From assembly GCA_031262635.1 (NCBI GenBank), contig JAISHN010000075.1, positions 1-14,575 on the forward strand: a stretch of DNA of 14,575 nt, read 5' to 3'. Numbering within the stretch: the first letter of the stretch is position 1; the number at the start of each line of letters is the position of its first letter. Shown piece after piece: positions 1 to 7,333 of this stretch. The position numbers and the translations under genes are program-made. The stretch comes from Holosporaceae bacterium (GTDB lineage Bacteria; Pseudomonadota; Alphaproteobacteria; UBA3830). The notes beneath the pieces are model-generated. The model was not told the DNA's origin and made no database searches. It saw only the letters and a list, made by a program, of their open reading frames with translations.

Positions 1-2
1 AC

Positions 3-638
3 AAAATGGTCGATCTAGGGTCAGACTCTAAACGAGAAATAGCGGATATAAAACTAACGCGTTACGCCTGTTATTTAATAGCTCAGAATGGAGACACTTC
101 TAAATTCCAAATAGCTTTCGCTCAATCTTATTTCGCGGTTCAAACGAGAAAGCAAGAAATCATAGAGCAACGAATGGCTGAATACGAAAGGCTAGCCGCT
201 CGCGGAAAATTGAGCGAAAGCGAGAAAGAATTAAGCGCGTTGTCTTACGAAAGAGGCGTTGACAGTCAGGGATTCGCAATGATAAGGAGCAAAGGCGATC
301 AAGCGTTATTCGGCGGTTACAACACTAACGCGATGAAACAAAGACTTGGCGTAAAAAACAGCAAACCGCTTGCGGATTGTCTACCGACCATAACGTTAAA
401 AGCTAAAGATCTAGCCACAGAAATGACAAATTATAAATTAAGGAACGACGATAAAATACGCGGCAAAACGCCAATATCCAACGAGCATTCAAGTAATAAT
501 AAAAACGTTCGTAAAGCCTTAACCGACAGCGGAATATATCCTGAGAATTTGCCGCCGGCGGAGGATATAAAAAAAGTCGAACGAAAAATCGGGAAAGAAG
601 AGAAACAACTAGCGGCAAAAATTTCAATAAAGGAATAA
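3..638 (+). CDS. dinD: DNA-damage-inducible protein D (DinD), 5' end outside the window
   Basis: The reading frame is open from the left edge (first full codon at 3) to TAA at 636-638, about 211 residues. It aligns by eye to the C-terminal three quarters of E. coli DinD (about 274 aa): a VDLGSDSKREI segment, LTRYACYLIAQNGD, SYFAVQTRKQE, a GYNTNAMKQRLGVKNSKPL stretch equivalent to the GGLxxKxIHxRKGLKKxQ region, NVRKALTDSGIYPENLPPAE, and a lysine-rich tail. About 65 N-terminal residues are therefore probably missing upstream; the ATG at 6 is internal. E. coli DinD is SOS-induced and inhibits RecA-mediated strand exchange in vitro, and family members are scattered among bacteria and mobile elements. 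The promoter and any LexA box lie outside the window, so SOS control cannot be checked. It ends 46 bp before rpoD on the same strand. Confidence 0.85.
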   Translation, partial: KMVDLGSDSKREIADIKLTRYACYLIAQNGDTSKFQIAFAQSYFAVQTRKQEIIEQRMAEYERLAARGKLSESEKELSALSYERGVDSQGFAMIRSKGDQALFGGYNTNAMKQRLGVKNSKPLADCLPTITLKAKDLATEMTNYKLRNDDKIRGKTPISNEHSSNNKNVRKALTDSGIYPENLPPAEDIKKVERKIGKEEKQLAAKISIKE

Positions 639-684
639 TAGAAATTTTTAAAAATATGTAATCACTTAATCGGGAGATACGTTA

Positions 685-2520
685 ATGAACTCGAATTTTG
701 CGTCAAAGTTAGAAAATGAAGAAAATCGCTCGGATGAGAAAACTAACGAAGATTCGGAGCAGGACTTTAAAAAACTGCTGCTGTTAGGAAAAGAACGCGG
801 CTATATCACTTACGACGAATTGAACGACGCGTTGCCTAAAGAAAAATTTTCTACGGAAAAAATAGACGTAGCCGTTTCCAGCATTACCGACATGGGAATT
901 CAGCTTGTGGAAGCGGAGGACGCGGAGGCTATTACTCAAGAACACGACAACGCCAATCCTCAACCTTCGACGGAACCCGCCGCGCGTTCTACAGACGACG
1001 ATCTTTTACGAACCGACGATCCCGTTCGTATGTATCTGCGAGAAATGGGAAGCGTCGAGCTATTGTCCAGAGACGGCGAGGTCGAGTTGGCTAAAAGGAT
1101 AGAGCATGGATATTACGAAGCTCTCGGCGGATTGGCCGAAAGTCCAAAAACATTCGAAAAATTCGCGGAATGGATAGTCGGTTTAAAAGAGCGTAAGATC
1201 GCGTTGCGGGACATAATACAAATAGAGTCGGACGACCCTGAGAAAGAGCTTGAAAGCGCGGAAGAAGAAACTTTTGACGAAGACGAGACGGAAACGGAGG
1301 AAGATTCAGCGGAAAGCGAAGTCGAAACAAAAGAAGACGGCGCCGTTTCTAAGACTATTTCTCAGCTGGAGCAAGCGATCGATCTGCGGAATCGCGCAAA
1401 AACGGAAAAAAAGAGCGATTGCAAATTAAAAGACGAATTAATTTCAGTTATCAAAGAATTAAATATAAATCAAAAAACCGCGCGCGCGTTATGCGAAGAA
1501 TTGTACGAACTCAATCGTAAACTACTTAAAGGCGAAGCCGCTCTGATGAAAATCGCCCAAGACTATGGAATCGGCCGCGACGTATTTTTAAAGCGCTATT
1601 ACGGCAATGAAACGAACGAATCATGGGAAACGTCGATGCAAAAATTCCCAAATTGGAGGAAATTTTTCAGCGAACGAGCCGAGGACCTTAAAAATCATCG
1701 CGAACTCGTAGGAATTATAGAAAAAGAAACGCGGCTTCCAATAGCGTCCTTCAGAAAAATCGTCTCCTGCATTCAAAAAGGCGAAAGAGAAACCCTGCGA
1801 GCGAAAAAAGAAATGATCGAAGCAAATCTCAGGCTGGTCATATCAATCGCAAAAAAATACACGAACCGCGGGTTGCAGTTTTTGGACTTAATCCAAGAAG
1901 GCAACATCGGATTAATGAAAGCCGTCGATAAATTCGAATACAGAAGAGGCTATAAATTCTCAACCTACGCGACTTGGTGGATCAGGCAGGCTATAACGCG
2001 ATCCATCGCCGATCAAGCCCGCACGATTCGCATACCGGTGCATATGATCGAGACGATAAACAAAATCGTAAGGTCGTCCCGACAGATTCTCAACGAAGTC
2101 GGCCGCGAACCGACCCCCGAAGAGCTTGCGGAACGCCTGCATATGCCGATCGATAAGGTCCGCAAAGTGTTGAAAATAGCCAAAGAGCCGATCAGCCTCG
2201 AATCGCCGGTCGGAGACGAAGAGGACTCGCACCTCGGCGACTTCATAGAAGATAAGAGCATCGCTCTGCCGGTCGAGTCCGCCGTCAACTCCAATTTACG
2301 AGAAACGACGACGATGGTTCTAGCGAGCCTAACTCCCCGCGAAGAACGAGTCCTAAGAATGCGCTTCGGAATAGGAATGAACACCGATCACACGCTCGAA
2401 GAAGTCGGCCAGCAGTTCTCAGTCACCAGAGAACGCATCCGTCAGATCGAAGCCAAAGCCCTGCGAAAGCTGAAACACCCAAGCAGATCGAGGAAGCTTA
2501 AGAGCTTCTTGGATTCATAG
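685..2520 (+). CDS. rpoD: RNA polymerase housekeeping sigma factor RpoD (sigma-70)
   Basis: Primary sigma factor of 611 aa; it directs core RNA polymerase to -35/-10 promoters. Domains in order: region 1.1 (about 27-80, with GYITYDELNDALP), region 1.2 (about 111-141, DDPVRMYLREMGSVELLSR), a non-conserved region (about 145-370), region 2 (about 378-448, ANLRLVISIAKKYTNRGLQF then FSTYATWWIRQAITR), region 3 (about 457-535, ending EEDSHLGDFIEDK), and region 4 with its helix-turn-helix (about 545-601, TPREERVLRMRFGIG and TRERIRQIEAKALRKL). Regions 2-4 are of alphaproteobacterial type. The non-conserved region holds a very acidic tract at about 181-219. The ATG at 685 is preceded by GGGAG eight bases upstream, which supports this start. 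In many Proteobacteria rpoD follows dnaG; here its upstream neighbour is dinD. No strong promoter is visible in the 46 bp gap, so transcription may start inside or upstream of dinD. Confidence 0.98.
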   Translation: MNSNFASKLENEENRSDEKTNEDSEQDFKKLLLLGKERGYITYDELNDALPKEKFSTEKIDVAVSSITDMGIQLVEAEDAEAITQEHDNANPQPSTEPAARSTDDDLLRTDDPVRMYLREMGSVELLSRDGEVELAKRIEHGYYEALGGLAESPKTFEKFAEWIVGLKERKIALRDIIQIESDDPEKELESAEEETFDEDETETEEDSAESEVETKEDGAVSKTISQLEQAIDLRNRAKTEKKSDCKLKDELISVIKELNINQKTARALCEELYELNRKLLKGEAALMKIAQDYGIGRDVFLKRYYGNETNESWETSMQKFPNWRKFFSERAEDLKNHRELVGIIEKETRLPIASFRKIVSCIQKGERETLRAKKEMIEANLRLVISIAKKYTNRGLQFLDLIQEGNIGLMKAVDKFEYRRGYKFSTYATWWIRQAITRSIADQARTIRIPVHMIETINKIVRSSRQILNEVGREPTPEELAERLHMPIDKVRKVLKIAKEPISLESPVGDEEDSHLGDFIEDKSIALPVESAVNSNLRETTTMVLASLTPREERVLRMRFGIGMNTDHTLEEVGQQFSVTRERIRQIEAKALRKLKHPSRSRKLKSFLDS

Positions 2521-2545
2521 GGAATTCTGTAAAGCATTTCATAAT

Positions 2546-2588
2546 GCCCCCCTCGCCCCAACCCTCTCCCGCAAGGGGAGAGGGGGGA
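2546..2588. repeat. GC-rich intergenic palindrome downstream of rpoD
   Basis: Nine-base arms CCCTCTCCC (2562-2570) and GGGAGAGGG (2576-2584) enclose a 5-base loop, inside a longer C-rich/G-rich stretch of 2546-2587. This resembles the short CCCTCTCCC...GGGAGAGGG intergenic palindromes found in many proteobacterial genomes. It could fold at the end of the rpoD transcript, but no run of T follows, so it is not a canonical intrinsic terminator. It is far richer in G+C than the surrounding sequence. A further 6-bp inverted repeat (ACTTCT 2597-2602 / AGAAGT 2618-2623) follows it. Confidence 0.7.
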
Positions 2589-2626
2589 AGGTTTCCACTT
2601 CTCGTCATCCTTGCTGTAGAAGTCAA

Positions 2627-2767
2627 CTAATTCGTTACATTTTTTGGGATATTATTAATAGAGCCGTGAGGCCTATGTTCATTGTAATAAACCAAGAACC
2701 CCGGCAGTTCGTTTTTCTCGTCCAGGTTTTCGTACAAACCCCAATAAAGGATTAGCCGGTGATATTT
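2627..2767 (-). pseudogene. C-terminal remnant of an rve/integrase-type transposase (IS481/IS3-like)
   Basis: On the minus strand, a 46-codon open stretch (after an in-frame TAA at 2768-2770, ending at TAG 2627-2629) reads KYHRLILYWGLYENL, then FLVYYNEHRPHGSINN. The pair 'ER-x-H-R ... YN-x-HRPHGSL' is the hallmark of the C-terminal end of the DDE integrase core in IS481- and IS3-type transposases, where it sits just after the catalytic Glu helix. No start codon, no DDE residues and no terminal inverted repeats are visible, so this is a dead fragment of an old insertion. The frame upstream of the stop (about 2771-2840) is open but is not recognisable as transposase. Nothing else gene-like was seen in the 318 bp between rpoD and the CorC-like gene. 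Confidence 0.75.
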
Positions 2768-2838
2768 TTAATTGAGATACGAGGCTTGATCGGCTTTGTC
2801 TGATACGCGATCAAAATCGATAAGCCCTGTACGATAAC

Positions 2839-4119
2839 CTAAGCGTTCTCGGCGGCTTTTAACGGCGGGGTGATTTTTACCAATCCGATTTGATTGCGTT
2901 GTCTTTTTAATATCTCGATCTTGAACCCGCCTAAAACATACGTTTGTCCTACGTCTGGGATTTTCCTTGCTTCTCGCATGACGCAGCCGGCGATGGTCGC
3001 AGCGTCTTCTTCAGGCAGATTCCAATCGAATTCGCGATTAAGATCGCGGGCTGAAATAGCCCCGTCCGCGACGACCGATCCGTCCGCCTGAAGCTTAAAA
3101 CCGCTAGTCTCCGCGTCGTATTCGTCCGATATCTCTCCCACGATTTCTTCAAGTATGTCTTCCAGCGTAACGCATCCCTGAAGATCGCCGTATTCGTCGA
3201 CTACGAGGGCAAAATGCTCTCTTTTCTTTCGAAAATCCTGAAGTTGCTCCAAAAGACGCGTCGTATTTGGAACAAACCACGGAGCGAACGCTAATTTTTC
3301 GATTTTTATTTTGTCCAAACCGTTTTTCTGCAGCTGCAACGCGCGGAAAAAGGTTTTTATGTTGAGAACGCCGATAATGTTTTCAGGATTGTCTTTCCAC
3401 AGCGGAATTCTTGAAAAAGGACAAACCGTCAGCTCTTCGACGATTTTTTCCAAAGGCAGCGAAGCGTCTATAGTTCTAAGATTTTTTCGATGAGTCATCG
3501 CTCGATCTACGGTAATTTCTTCCAAATCAAGGATGCTTTTCAACATGCTTTTCTTCTGAGCTTCGTCTTCGTCGCCCTCAGACGGACGCATGTCGATCGT
3601 GTCTCGCAGCTCCTCGTCGGCTTGCTCCGAAGAGTCGCGTTTATCGGCTTCTATTCCCGTAAGCTTTAAGGTAAATTTTGCGCATTTTTCCAAAATTTGC
3701 GTAAGCGGCTTCAAAATCTTCGTCGCGCGATATAAAAAAGGACCGGCAAACAGAGCGAACTGAATCGGAAATTTAACCGCCAACATTTTTGGGAAAATTT
3801 CCGCGTAGATCAAAACTAAAATTCCGAAAACAATTTGTAAAACCGCGGCGTGTCCAACGGCGAAATATTTAAAAAGAAAAAGCGTTCCTACGGTCGGAAT
3901 CAAGTATGCGACCAATTGATTCAGGATCAATATCGAGCTTATGGAAGTCGACGCGTTCTCTTGAAGGGCGACTACTTTTTTCGCTCTTTTGTTTCCTCTT
4001 TTCGCAAGACTGCATAGACGAGCTCGCGACGCGGCGGTCAAAGTCGTCTCGGACGCTGCGACGAATCCGGCGAAAAATATCATGCAAAACATTCCGAAGA
4101 AAAAGAGAAAATAAATCAT
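2839..4119 (-). CDS. CNNM/HlyC-CorC family membrane protein with CBS pair
   Basis: A 426-aa protein with the full CorC/HlyC-type order. The N-terminal CNNM (DUF21) membrane domain covers about 1-150: a hydrophobic segment at 3-22, the ASETTLTAASRARLCSLAK turn (22-40), hydrophobic segments around 61-84 and 92-108, and an AEIFPKMLA motif at 106-114. A charged linker follows (about 156-190), then two CBS domains (about 205-262 and 272-330, the second ending VVDEYGDLQGCVTLEDILEEI), and a C-terminal CorC_HlyC domain (about 340-416). The family is linked to Mg2+/Co2+ efflux or homeostasis, and some members are called hemolysins for historical reasons; the exact substrate here is unknown. An AGGG four bases before the ATG supports this start. 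It lies 139 bp downstream of the Arn-like trio on the same strand, with a spacing that suggests its own promoter, though none is clear. Confidence 0.92.
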   Translation of the reverse strand: MIYFLFFFGMFCMIFFAGFVAASETTLTAASRARLCSLAKRGNKRAKKVVALQENASTSISSILILNQLVAYLIPTVGTLFLFKYFAVGHAAVLQIVFGILVLIYAEIFPKMLAVKFPIQFALFAGPFLYRATKILKPLTQILEKCAKFTLKLTGIEADKRDSSEQADEELRDTIDMRPSEGDEDEAQKKSMLKSILDLEEITVDRAMTHRKNLRTIDASLPLEKIVEELTVCPFSRIPLWKDNPENIIGVLNIKTFFRALQLQKNGLDKIKIEKLAFAPWFVPNTTRLLEQLQDFRKKREHFALVVDEYGDLQGCVTLEDILEEIVGEISDEYDAETSGFKLQADGSVVADGAISARDLNREFDWNLPEEDAATIAGCVMREARKIPDVGQTYVLGGFKIEILKRQRNQIGLVKITPPLKAAENA

Positions 4120-4258
4120 ATTCCCTACAAAAGTCTTATTTTGAAGAATGTTTTTTTAGAGCAGGATCGCGTTTTTAAATGAATCATTCAATACTAATAT
4201 ACTAGCAAAACGATTTATCTTAGTACGGTTTTTGATTTAGGTAAAGCTGCGAGCGTCG

Positions 4259-5248
4259 CTATTCCTTTTCCTCCAATATCTCGCGGATTACAAAACGCGG
4301 GTGCTCGCAGACGGCGAAATAAGCTCTGCCAAGGTACTCGCCAAGCAGTCCGACTCCTAGAATCAGCACGCTAAGCAACAAGAAAACGAAAGCGAAATGC
4401 AAGCCGTATCCATGATGGCCGCCGATTACTTTTTTAAACAGCTCGACGAAAAAATAAATCCCGCTCGCGGAAGAAATCGCCATTCCGACTATCGTGAAAA
4501 CCTGCAGCGGAACCAGCGAAAATCCCGTTAAAAGATCGAACGTTATTCGTATCAATTTATATAGATTGTACTTTGAACCTCCGGCCGCTCGCTCTTCGTG
4601 CGTAACTGGAATATCGATCGGATTGCCGGCGAATTTTTGCGCGAGAGCGGTGATAAACGTCGACGTTTCTTTCGTTTTTACAACTTCGTCTATGATGAAT
4701 TTTTTATAGGCTCGCAGCATGCAGCCGTGGTCTCTCATCTGTATTCCCGTTGATTTTGCCCTGATAAAGTTGACGATTTTTGATACGTAAGTTCTGAAAA
4801 AATTGTCGCGGCGCTTGGCTCGATACCCTCCGACGAGATCGTAGCCTTCGTCCATTTTTTTTAGCAAATTCGGGATTTCTTCGGGAAGATTTTGCAAATC
4901 CGCGTCTAACGTCACGACTACGTCGCCGCGAACGCGTTCAAATCCGGCCAAAATCGCGACGTATTGACCATAGTTGCCGTTGAACGTAATAACTCGTATA
5001 ACGTCGGAACGTTTCGCAAACAAGTCTCGCAGCATTTTAGGCGTTTTATCGGAACTGCCGTCGTCGACAAAAAGAACTTCGTACTTTTTCTTAGTCGCGT
5101 CCATTGTTTTCAGCAAACGCGAGCTTAATCGCTCGATATTTTCTTGCTCGTTGAAAACCGGAATAACGACCGATACGTCGACGCCGTTCTTTGCGCGTTT
5201 TTTAACGTCTTCAATCTCTAAACCGACGGATTTTTCTTTCGCTTTCAT
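4259..5248 (-). CDS. arnC: ArnC-like undecaprenyl-phosphate amino-sugar glycosyltransferase (GT2)
   Basis: A 329-aa family 2 glycosyltransferase with two C-terminal membrane helices. The GT-A core (about 24-240) shows VSVVIPVFNEQENI, VDDGSSD at 61-67, NYGQ, TLDADLQN at 113-120 with the metal-binding DAD, CMLRAY at 176-181 and STFI. Membrane segments are at about 246-270 and 282-306, followed by GLLGEYLGRAY. Motif by motif this matches E. coli ArnC (322 aa), which transfers 4-deoxy-4-formamido-L-arabinose from UDP to undecaprenyl phosphate at the inner membrane. Other GT2 enzymes of the GtrB/DPM type are the alternative, so the exact sugar is inferred. The open frame extends upstream to 5326, but the ATG at 5248 is preferred: it overlaps the stop of the upstream gene as ATGA, has AGGGA upstream, and removes a 26-residue extension lying inside that gene. 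The two genes are probably translationally coupled. Confidence 0.85.
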   Translation of the reverse strand: MKAKEKSVGLEIEDVKKRAKNGVDVSVVIPVFNEQENIERLSSRLLKTMDATKKKYEVLFVDDGSSDKTPKMLRDLFAKRSDVIRVITFNGNYGQYVAILAGFERVRGDVVVTLDADLQNLPEEIPNLLKKMDEGYDLVGGYRAKRRDNFFRTYVSKIVNFIRAKSTGIQMRDHGCMLRAYKKFIIDEVVKTKETSTFITALAQKFAGNPIDIPVTHEERAAGGSKYNLYKLIRITFDLLTGFSLVPLQVFTIVGMAISSASGIYFFVELFKKVIGGHHGYGLHFAFVFLLLSVLILGVGLLGEYLGRAYFAVCEHPRFVIREILEEKE

Positions 5249-6402
5249 CGTTTGAAAAATTCCCTGATCGTCTCCATTATATAATCCTGTTCGTCCTCTT
5301 GCAAATCGACGCTCAACGGCAAACATACGACTCGCTCGCCGACGTATTCGGCGTTTGGAAAATCTCCTTCTTTATATCCGAAGGTCTTTTGATAGTAGCT
5401 AAATAAATGCAACGGCGTATAATAAGCTATCGTCCCGATCGATCTTTCTTTTAGAAACGCCATAAAATCGTCTCTTTCGGTTTCGCTTGACAATAGAGCC
5501 GAGAATAAATGACCGGAATGAACGAAATCGTAATTCGGAATCGCCTGCGGAGCGAATCTATCCTTTAGATCGCTTAAAGACGCTCGGTATCTGTCGGATA
5601 AATAACGCCTTCTAGCGTTCATTTTTTCAACTTCGTCTAATTGATGAACGCCGATCGCCGCTTGAAGATCCGACATGTTGCTCTTAAAACCTGGCGTAAC
5701 TACGTCGTAGCGTTTGTTGCTCGCGTTTTTCGAGAATCTATCCCAAATGGAGCGATCAATACCGTGAAATCTTTGAAGACTCAAGAGCTTTTGCTCGGCT
5801 TCCGAATCTAAAACGACGCACCCGCCTTCGGCCGAGGTCATATTTTTGATCGGATGGAAGCTGAAAACCTGTATGTCGCCGAAAGTCCCTATTCTACGTC
5901 CCTTGTACGCCGATCCGACGGCATGCGCCGCGTCTTCGATAACTCTAAGGCCTTTTCGATTAGCAATATCGTAAATTGGATCTAGATCGACCGGCAATCC
6001 GGCGTAATGCACCGGCATAATCGCTTTTGTTCTCGACGTACAGGCGGCTTCGATTTTGTTATGGTCGATATTAAACGTAGTTCTATCGATATCGACAAAA
6101 ACCGGTTTAGCTCCTAGCATGGCGACGACGTTGGCCGTCGCGACAAATGTAAACGGAGTCGTAATAACTTCGTCGCCTTCTTTTACGCCTATCGCAATCA
6201 ACGCCGCGTGAAGTCCCGCAGTCCCCGACGCGAAGCACATAGTCGTTCGGCCGCCAAAATATTCGGACAACTTGCTCTCGAATTTTTGCGTAATCGGACC
6301 GGTGGCCATCCAACCGGATTTAAGAACTCTTACAACCTCTTCTATCGTTTCGTCGCTCACCGTAGGTTTTGCGAGAGATATGAACTTTTCAACTTTTTGC
6401 AA
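5245..6402 (-). CDS. arnB: ArnB-like PLP-dependent sugar aminotransferase (DegT/DnrJ/EryC1)
   Basis: A 385-aa aminotransferase of the DegT/DnrJ/EryC1 family, close in length and motifs to E. coli ArnB. ArnB converts UDP-4-keto-arabinose to UDP-4-amino-4-deoxy-L-arabinose with glutamate as donor. Visible landmarks are SGWMATGP (29-36), the FASGTAGLHAAL cofactor loop, VHYAGLPVDLDPI, EDAAHAVGSAYKGRRIG (156-172) and SFHPIKN, in which Lys186 is the expected PLP Schiff-base lysine. Start: a stop codon lies immediately upstream in frame and the first usable codon is TTG at 6402, which gives an N-terminus matching the family; GGGAG sits about nine bases before it. The start lies 14 bp inside the end of the upstream EmrE-like gene, and the stop overlaps the start of arnC. 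Related enzymes act on other 4-keto nucleotide sugars (e.g. PglE, PseC), so the substrate is inferred from the ArnC-like neighbour. Confidence 0.87.
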   Translation of the reverse strand: MQKVEKFISLAKPTVSDETIEEVVRVLKSGWMATGPITQKFESKLSEYFGGRTTMCFASGTAGLHAALIAIGVKEGDEVITTPFTFVATANVVAMLGAKPVFVDIDRTTFNIDHNKIEAACTSRTKAIMPVHYAGLPVDLDPIYDIANRKGLRVIEDAAHAVGSAYKGRRIGTFGDIQVFSFHPIKNMTSAEGGCVVLDSEAEQKLLSLQRFHGIDRSIWDRFSKNASNKRYDVVTPGFKSNMSDLQAAIGVHQLDEVEKMNARRRYLSDRYRASLSDLKDRFAPQAIPNYDFVHSGHLFSALLSSETERDDFMAFLKERSIGTIAYYTPLHLFSYYQKTFGYKEGDFPNAEYVGERVVCLPLSVDLQEDEQDYIMETIREFFKR

Positions 6403-6742
6403 CTAAAAACACTCCCATCAATATCAACAAAATTCCGCCGCCTCGGCATAGCGTAACGTTTTCGGCGAAAAAGAACCATCCTCCGAGAGCCGCCAAAACG
6501 TAAGACAAACTTCCGAAAGGATATAGAAAACTCAACTCAAACTGCGAAAGCAAATAAAGCCATAGCAGCAAAGACAGGACGAAAATGAAAACTCCGCCGA
6601 AGATATAGAGGTTAAACGCGATCGATAGGAACAACTCCCACAAAGGCTGAGCAAAATTCACCTGCCCTACGCCTTTTTTCAACAAAAGCTGCGCGAAAGT
6701 ATTTATGACCACCTGAAAGAATATAATGAAATAGTTCGTCAT
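6389..6742 (-). CDS. EmrE/ArnE-ArnF-like small four-helix membrane protein, probable undecaprenyl-phosphoryl-sugar flippase
   Basis: A 117-aa, very hydrophobic protein of the drug/metabolite transporter superfamily, with four predicted membrane helices at about 3-21, 39-66, 68-91 and 101-115. The pattern FxLSFLYPFGSLSYVLAAL in helix 3, followed by a WFFFAENV turn and a Gly-rich helix 4, is that of EamA/SMR-type proteins such as ArnE and ArnF. It lacks a membrane-embedded Glu near residue 14 as found in EmrE, which argues against a proton-coupled drug exporter. In the aminoarabinose pathway, ArnE and ArnF together flip the undecaprenyl-linked sugar across the inner membrane. Only one such gene is present, so it might work as a homodimer or with a partner elsewhere. 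It is the first gene of the trio. No good ribosome binding site precedes the ATG at 6742. Confidence 0.75.
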   Translation of the reverse strand: MTNYFIIFFQVVINTFAQLLLKKGVGQVNFAQPLWELFLSIAFNLYIFGGVFIFVLSLLLWLYLLSQFELSFLYPFGSLSYVLAALGGWFFFAENVTLCRGGGILLILMGVFLVAKS

Positions 6743-6796
6743 GATTGGGGAAGATAGCGCAAAAGCGGGCGTTTTGGTATAAGAGTTTCTTCCTTC

Positions 6797-6896
6797 TCCG
6801 TCATCCTAGAGGAGGGCTTGCCCGACGAAGGATCCAAACGATTTTCATGTGTCATCGCCGTCTGGATCCTTCGCTTTGCTCTAGGATGTAGAAGAG
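6797..6896. repeat. Degenerate intergenic inverted repeat with nested arms
   Basis: Two nested pairs of arms are visible. The outer pair is CATCCTAGAG (6802-6811) and CTCTAGGATG (6879-6888). The inner pair is CGAAGGATCCA (6826-6836) and TGGATCCTTCG (6863-6873), which extends with one mismatch to CG at both ends. The left half carries an extra GGAGGGCTTGCCCGA segment that the right half lacks. The layout resembles the GTCATCC...GGATCC palindromic repeats dispersed between genes in many Alphaproteobacteria. It lies in the 217 bp between the DUF167 gene and the Arn-like trio. A weak promoter-like pair for the trio (ATGACG, 17 bp, TATACC, read on the minus strand) overlaps its left edge. Nothing else was seen in this gap. 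Confidence 0.7.
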
Positions 6897-6959
6897 ACGA
6901 CGAACAAAATTCTTCCTAACTCAGCCTAAGGATCAGTTTTTTATGTTTGTTATCAGCGC

Positions 6960-7247
6960 CTAAAACTCCAAATTTTCGACAAATACGTCGCCCTCTATAA
7001 AAACGGTTTTTAAAGACGACGTATGTCCGGTCGTTATAACGCAGCGGGATTTTTTGACTTCAAAAAACTCGGCTAGAACTTCTACGACGGCTTCGTTAGC
7101 TTCGCCGTTTTGCGGAGCCGCTCTGACCGCGACTTTGATTCTATCGCCGGCGACTCCGACGATTGCGTTTCGCGAGGATTTTGCCGCGACTTTTATTTTT
7201 AGATAAACGCCGCTTTGGGATTTTTTGAGATATGGGGGAGCGGTCAT
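6960..7247 (-). CDS. DUF167 (YggU-like) conserved small protein
   Basis: A 95-aa protein of the DUF167/YggU family, with the usual order: GVYLKIKVAAKSSRNAIVGV, then an acidic/hydrophobic strand, then AVRAAPQNGEANEAVVEVLA and a C-terminal ITTGHTSSLKTVFIEG. The RAAPxxGxANxA motif is the family signature. Function is not established; the structure is a small alpha/beta fold. Start choice: an ATG at 7259 would add four residues, but GGAG lies six bases before the second ATG (7247), so the second is preferred. The gene is divergent from the AtpI-like gene and 217 bp upstream of the Arn-like trio. Confidence 0.88.
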   Translation of the reverse strand: MTAPPYLKKSQSGVYLKIKVAAKSSRNAIVGVAGDRIKVAVRAAPQNGEANEAVVEVLAEFFEVKKSRCVITTGHTSSLKTVFIEGDVFVENLEF

Positions 7248-7260
7248 GAATTTCTCCATT

Positions 7261-7331
7261 CGTCATTTTTATGAGCGAAGCGAAGATCTAGATCGGCGCC
7301 GTTCATTGGATTCTAGATTCCGCGAGCGAAG
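7261..7331. repeat. Degenerate palindromic intergenic repeat
   Basis: The stretch begins CGTCATTTTT and holds a perfect palindrome GATCTAGATC (7285-7294), the palindrome GGCGCC (7295-7300) and TCTAGA (7312-7317). The word GAGCGAAG occurs twice, at 7273-7280 and 7324-7331. This composition (CGTCATT, GAGCGAAGCGAA, TCTAGATC, GGATTCTAGATT) resembles dispersed palindromic repeats of the CGTCATTnCGnGAGCGAAGCGA type in Alphaproteobacteria. It fills the space between two divergent genes and starts just upstream of the DUF167 start codons. It may be a decayed copy; coding is unlikely. Confidence 0.55.
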
Positions 7332-7333
7332 GG

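Noticed and set aside
1241..1340. Acidic Glu/Asp-rich tract in rpoD as a foreign insertion
   Set aside because: It lies in the non-conserved region, where acidic linkers are normal in proteobacterial RpoD; codon use matches the flanks.
2013..2384. 123-codon minus-strand frame opposite rpoD regions 2-4
   Set aside because: Antisense shadow of the most conserved part of the sigma factor; no protein family recognised.
2546..2588. Intrinsic terminator of rpoD
   Set aside because: The hairpin is strong but no T-run follows on the plus strand, so it is listed as a repeat instead.
5249..5326. 26-residue N-terminal extension of the ArnC-like gene
   Set aside because: It lies wholly inside the ArnB-like gene, while the ATG at 5248 forms an ATGA overlap with an upstream AGGGA.
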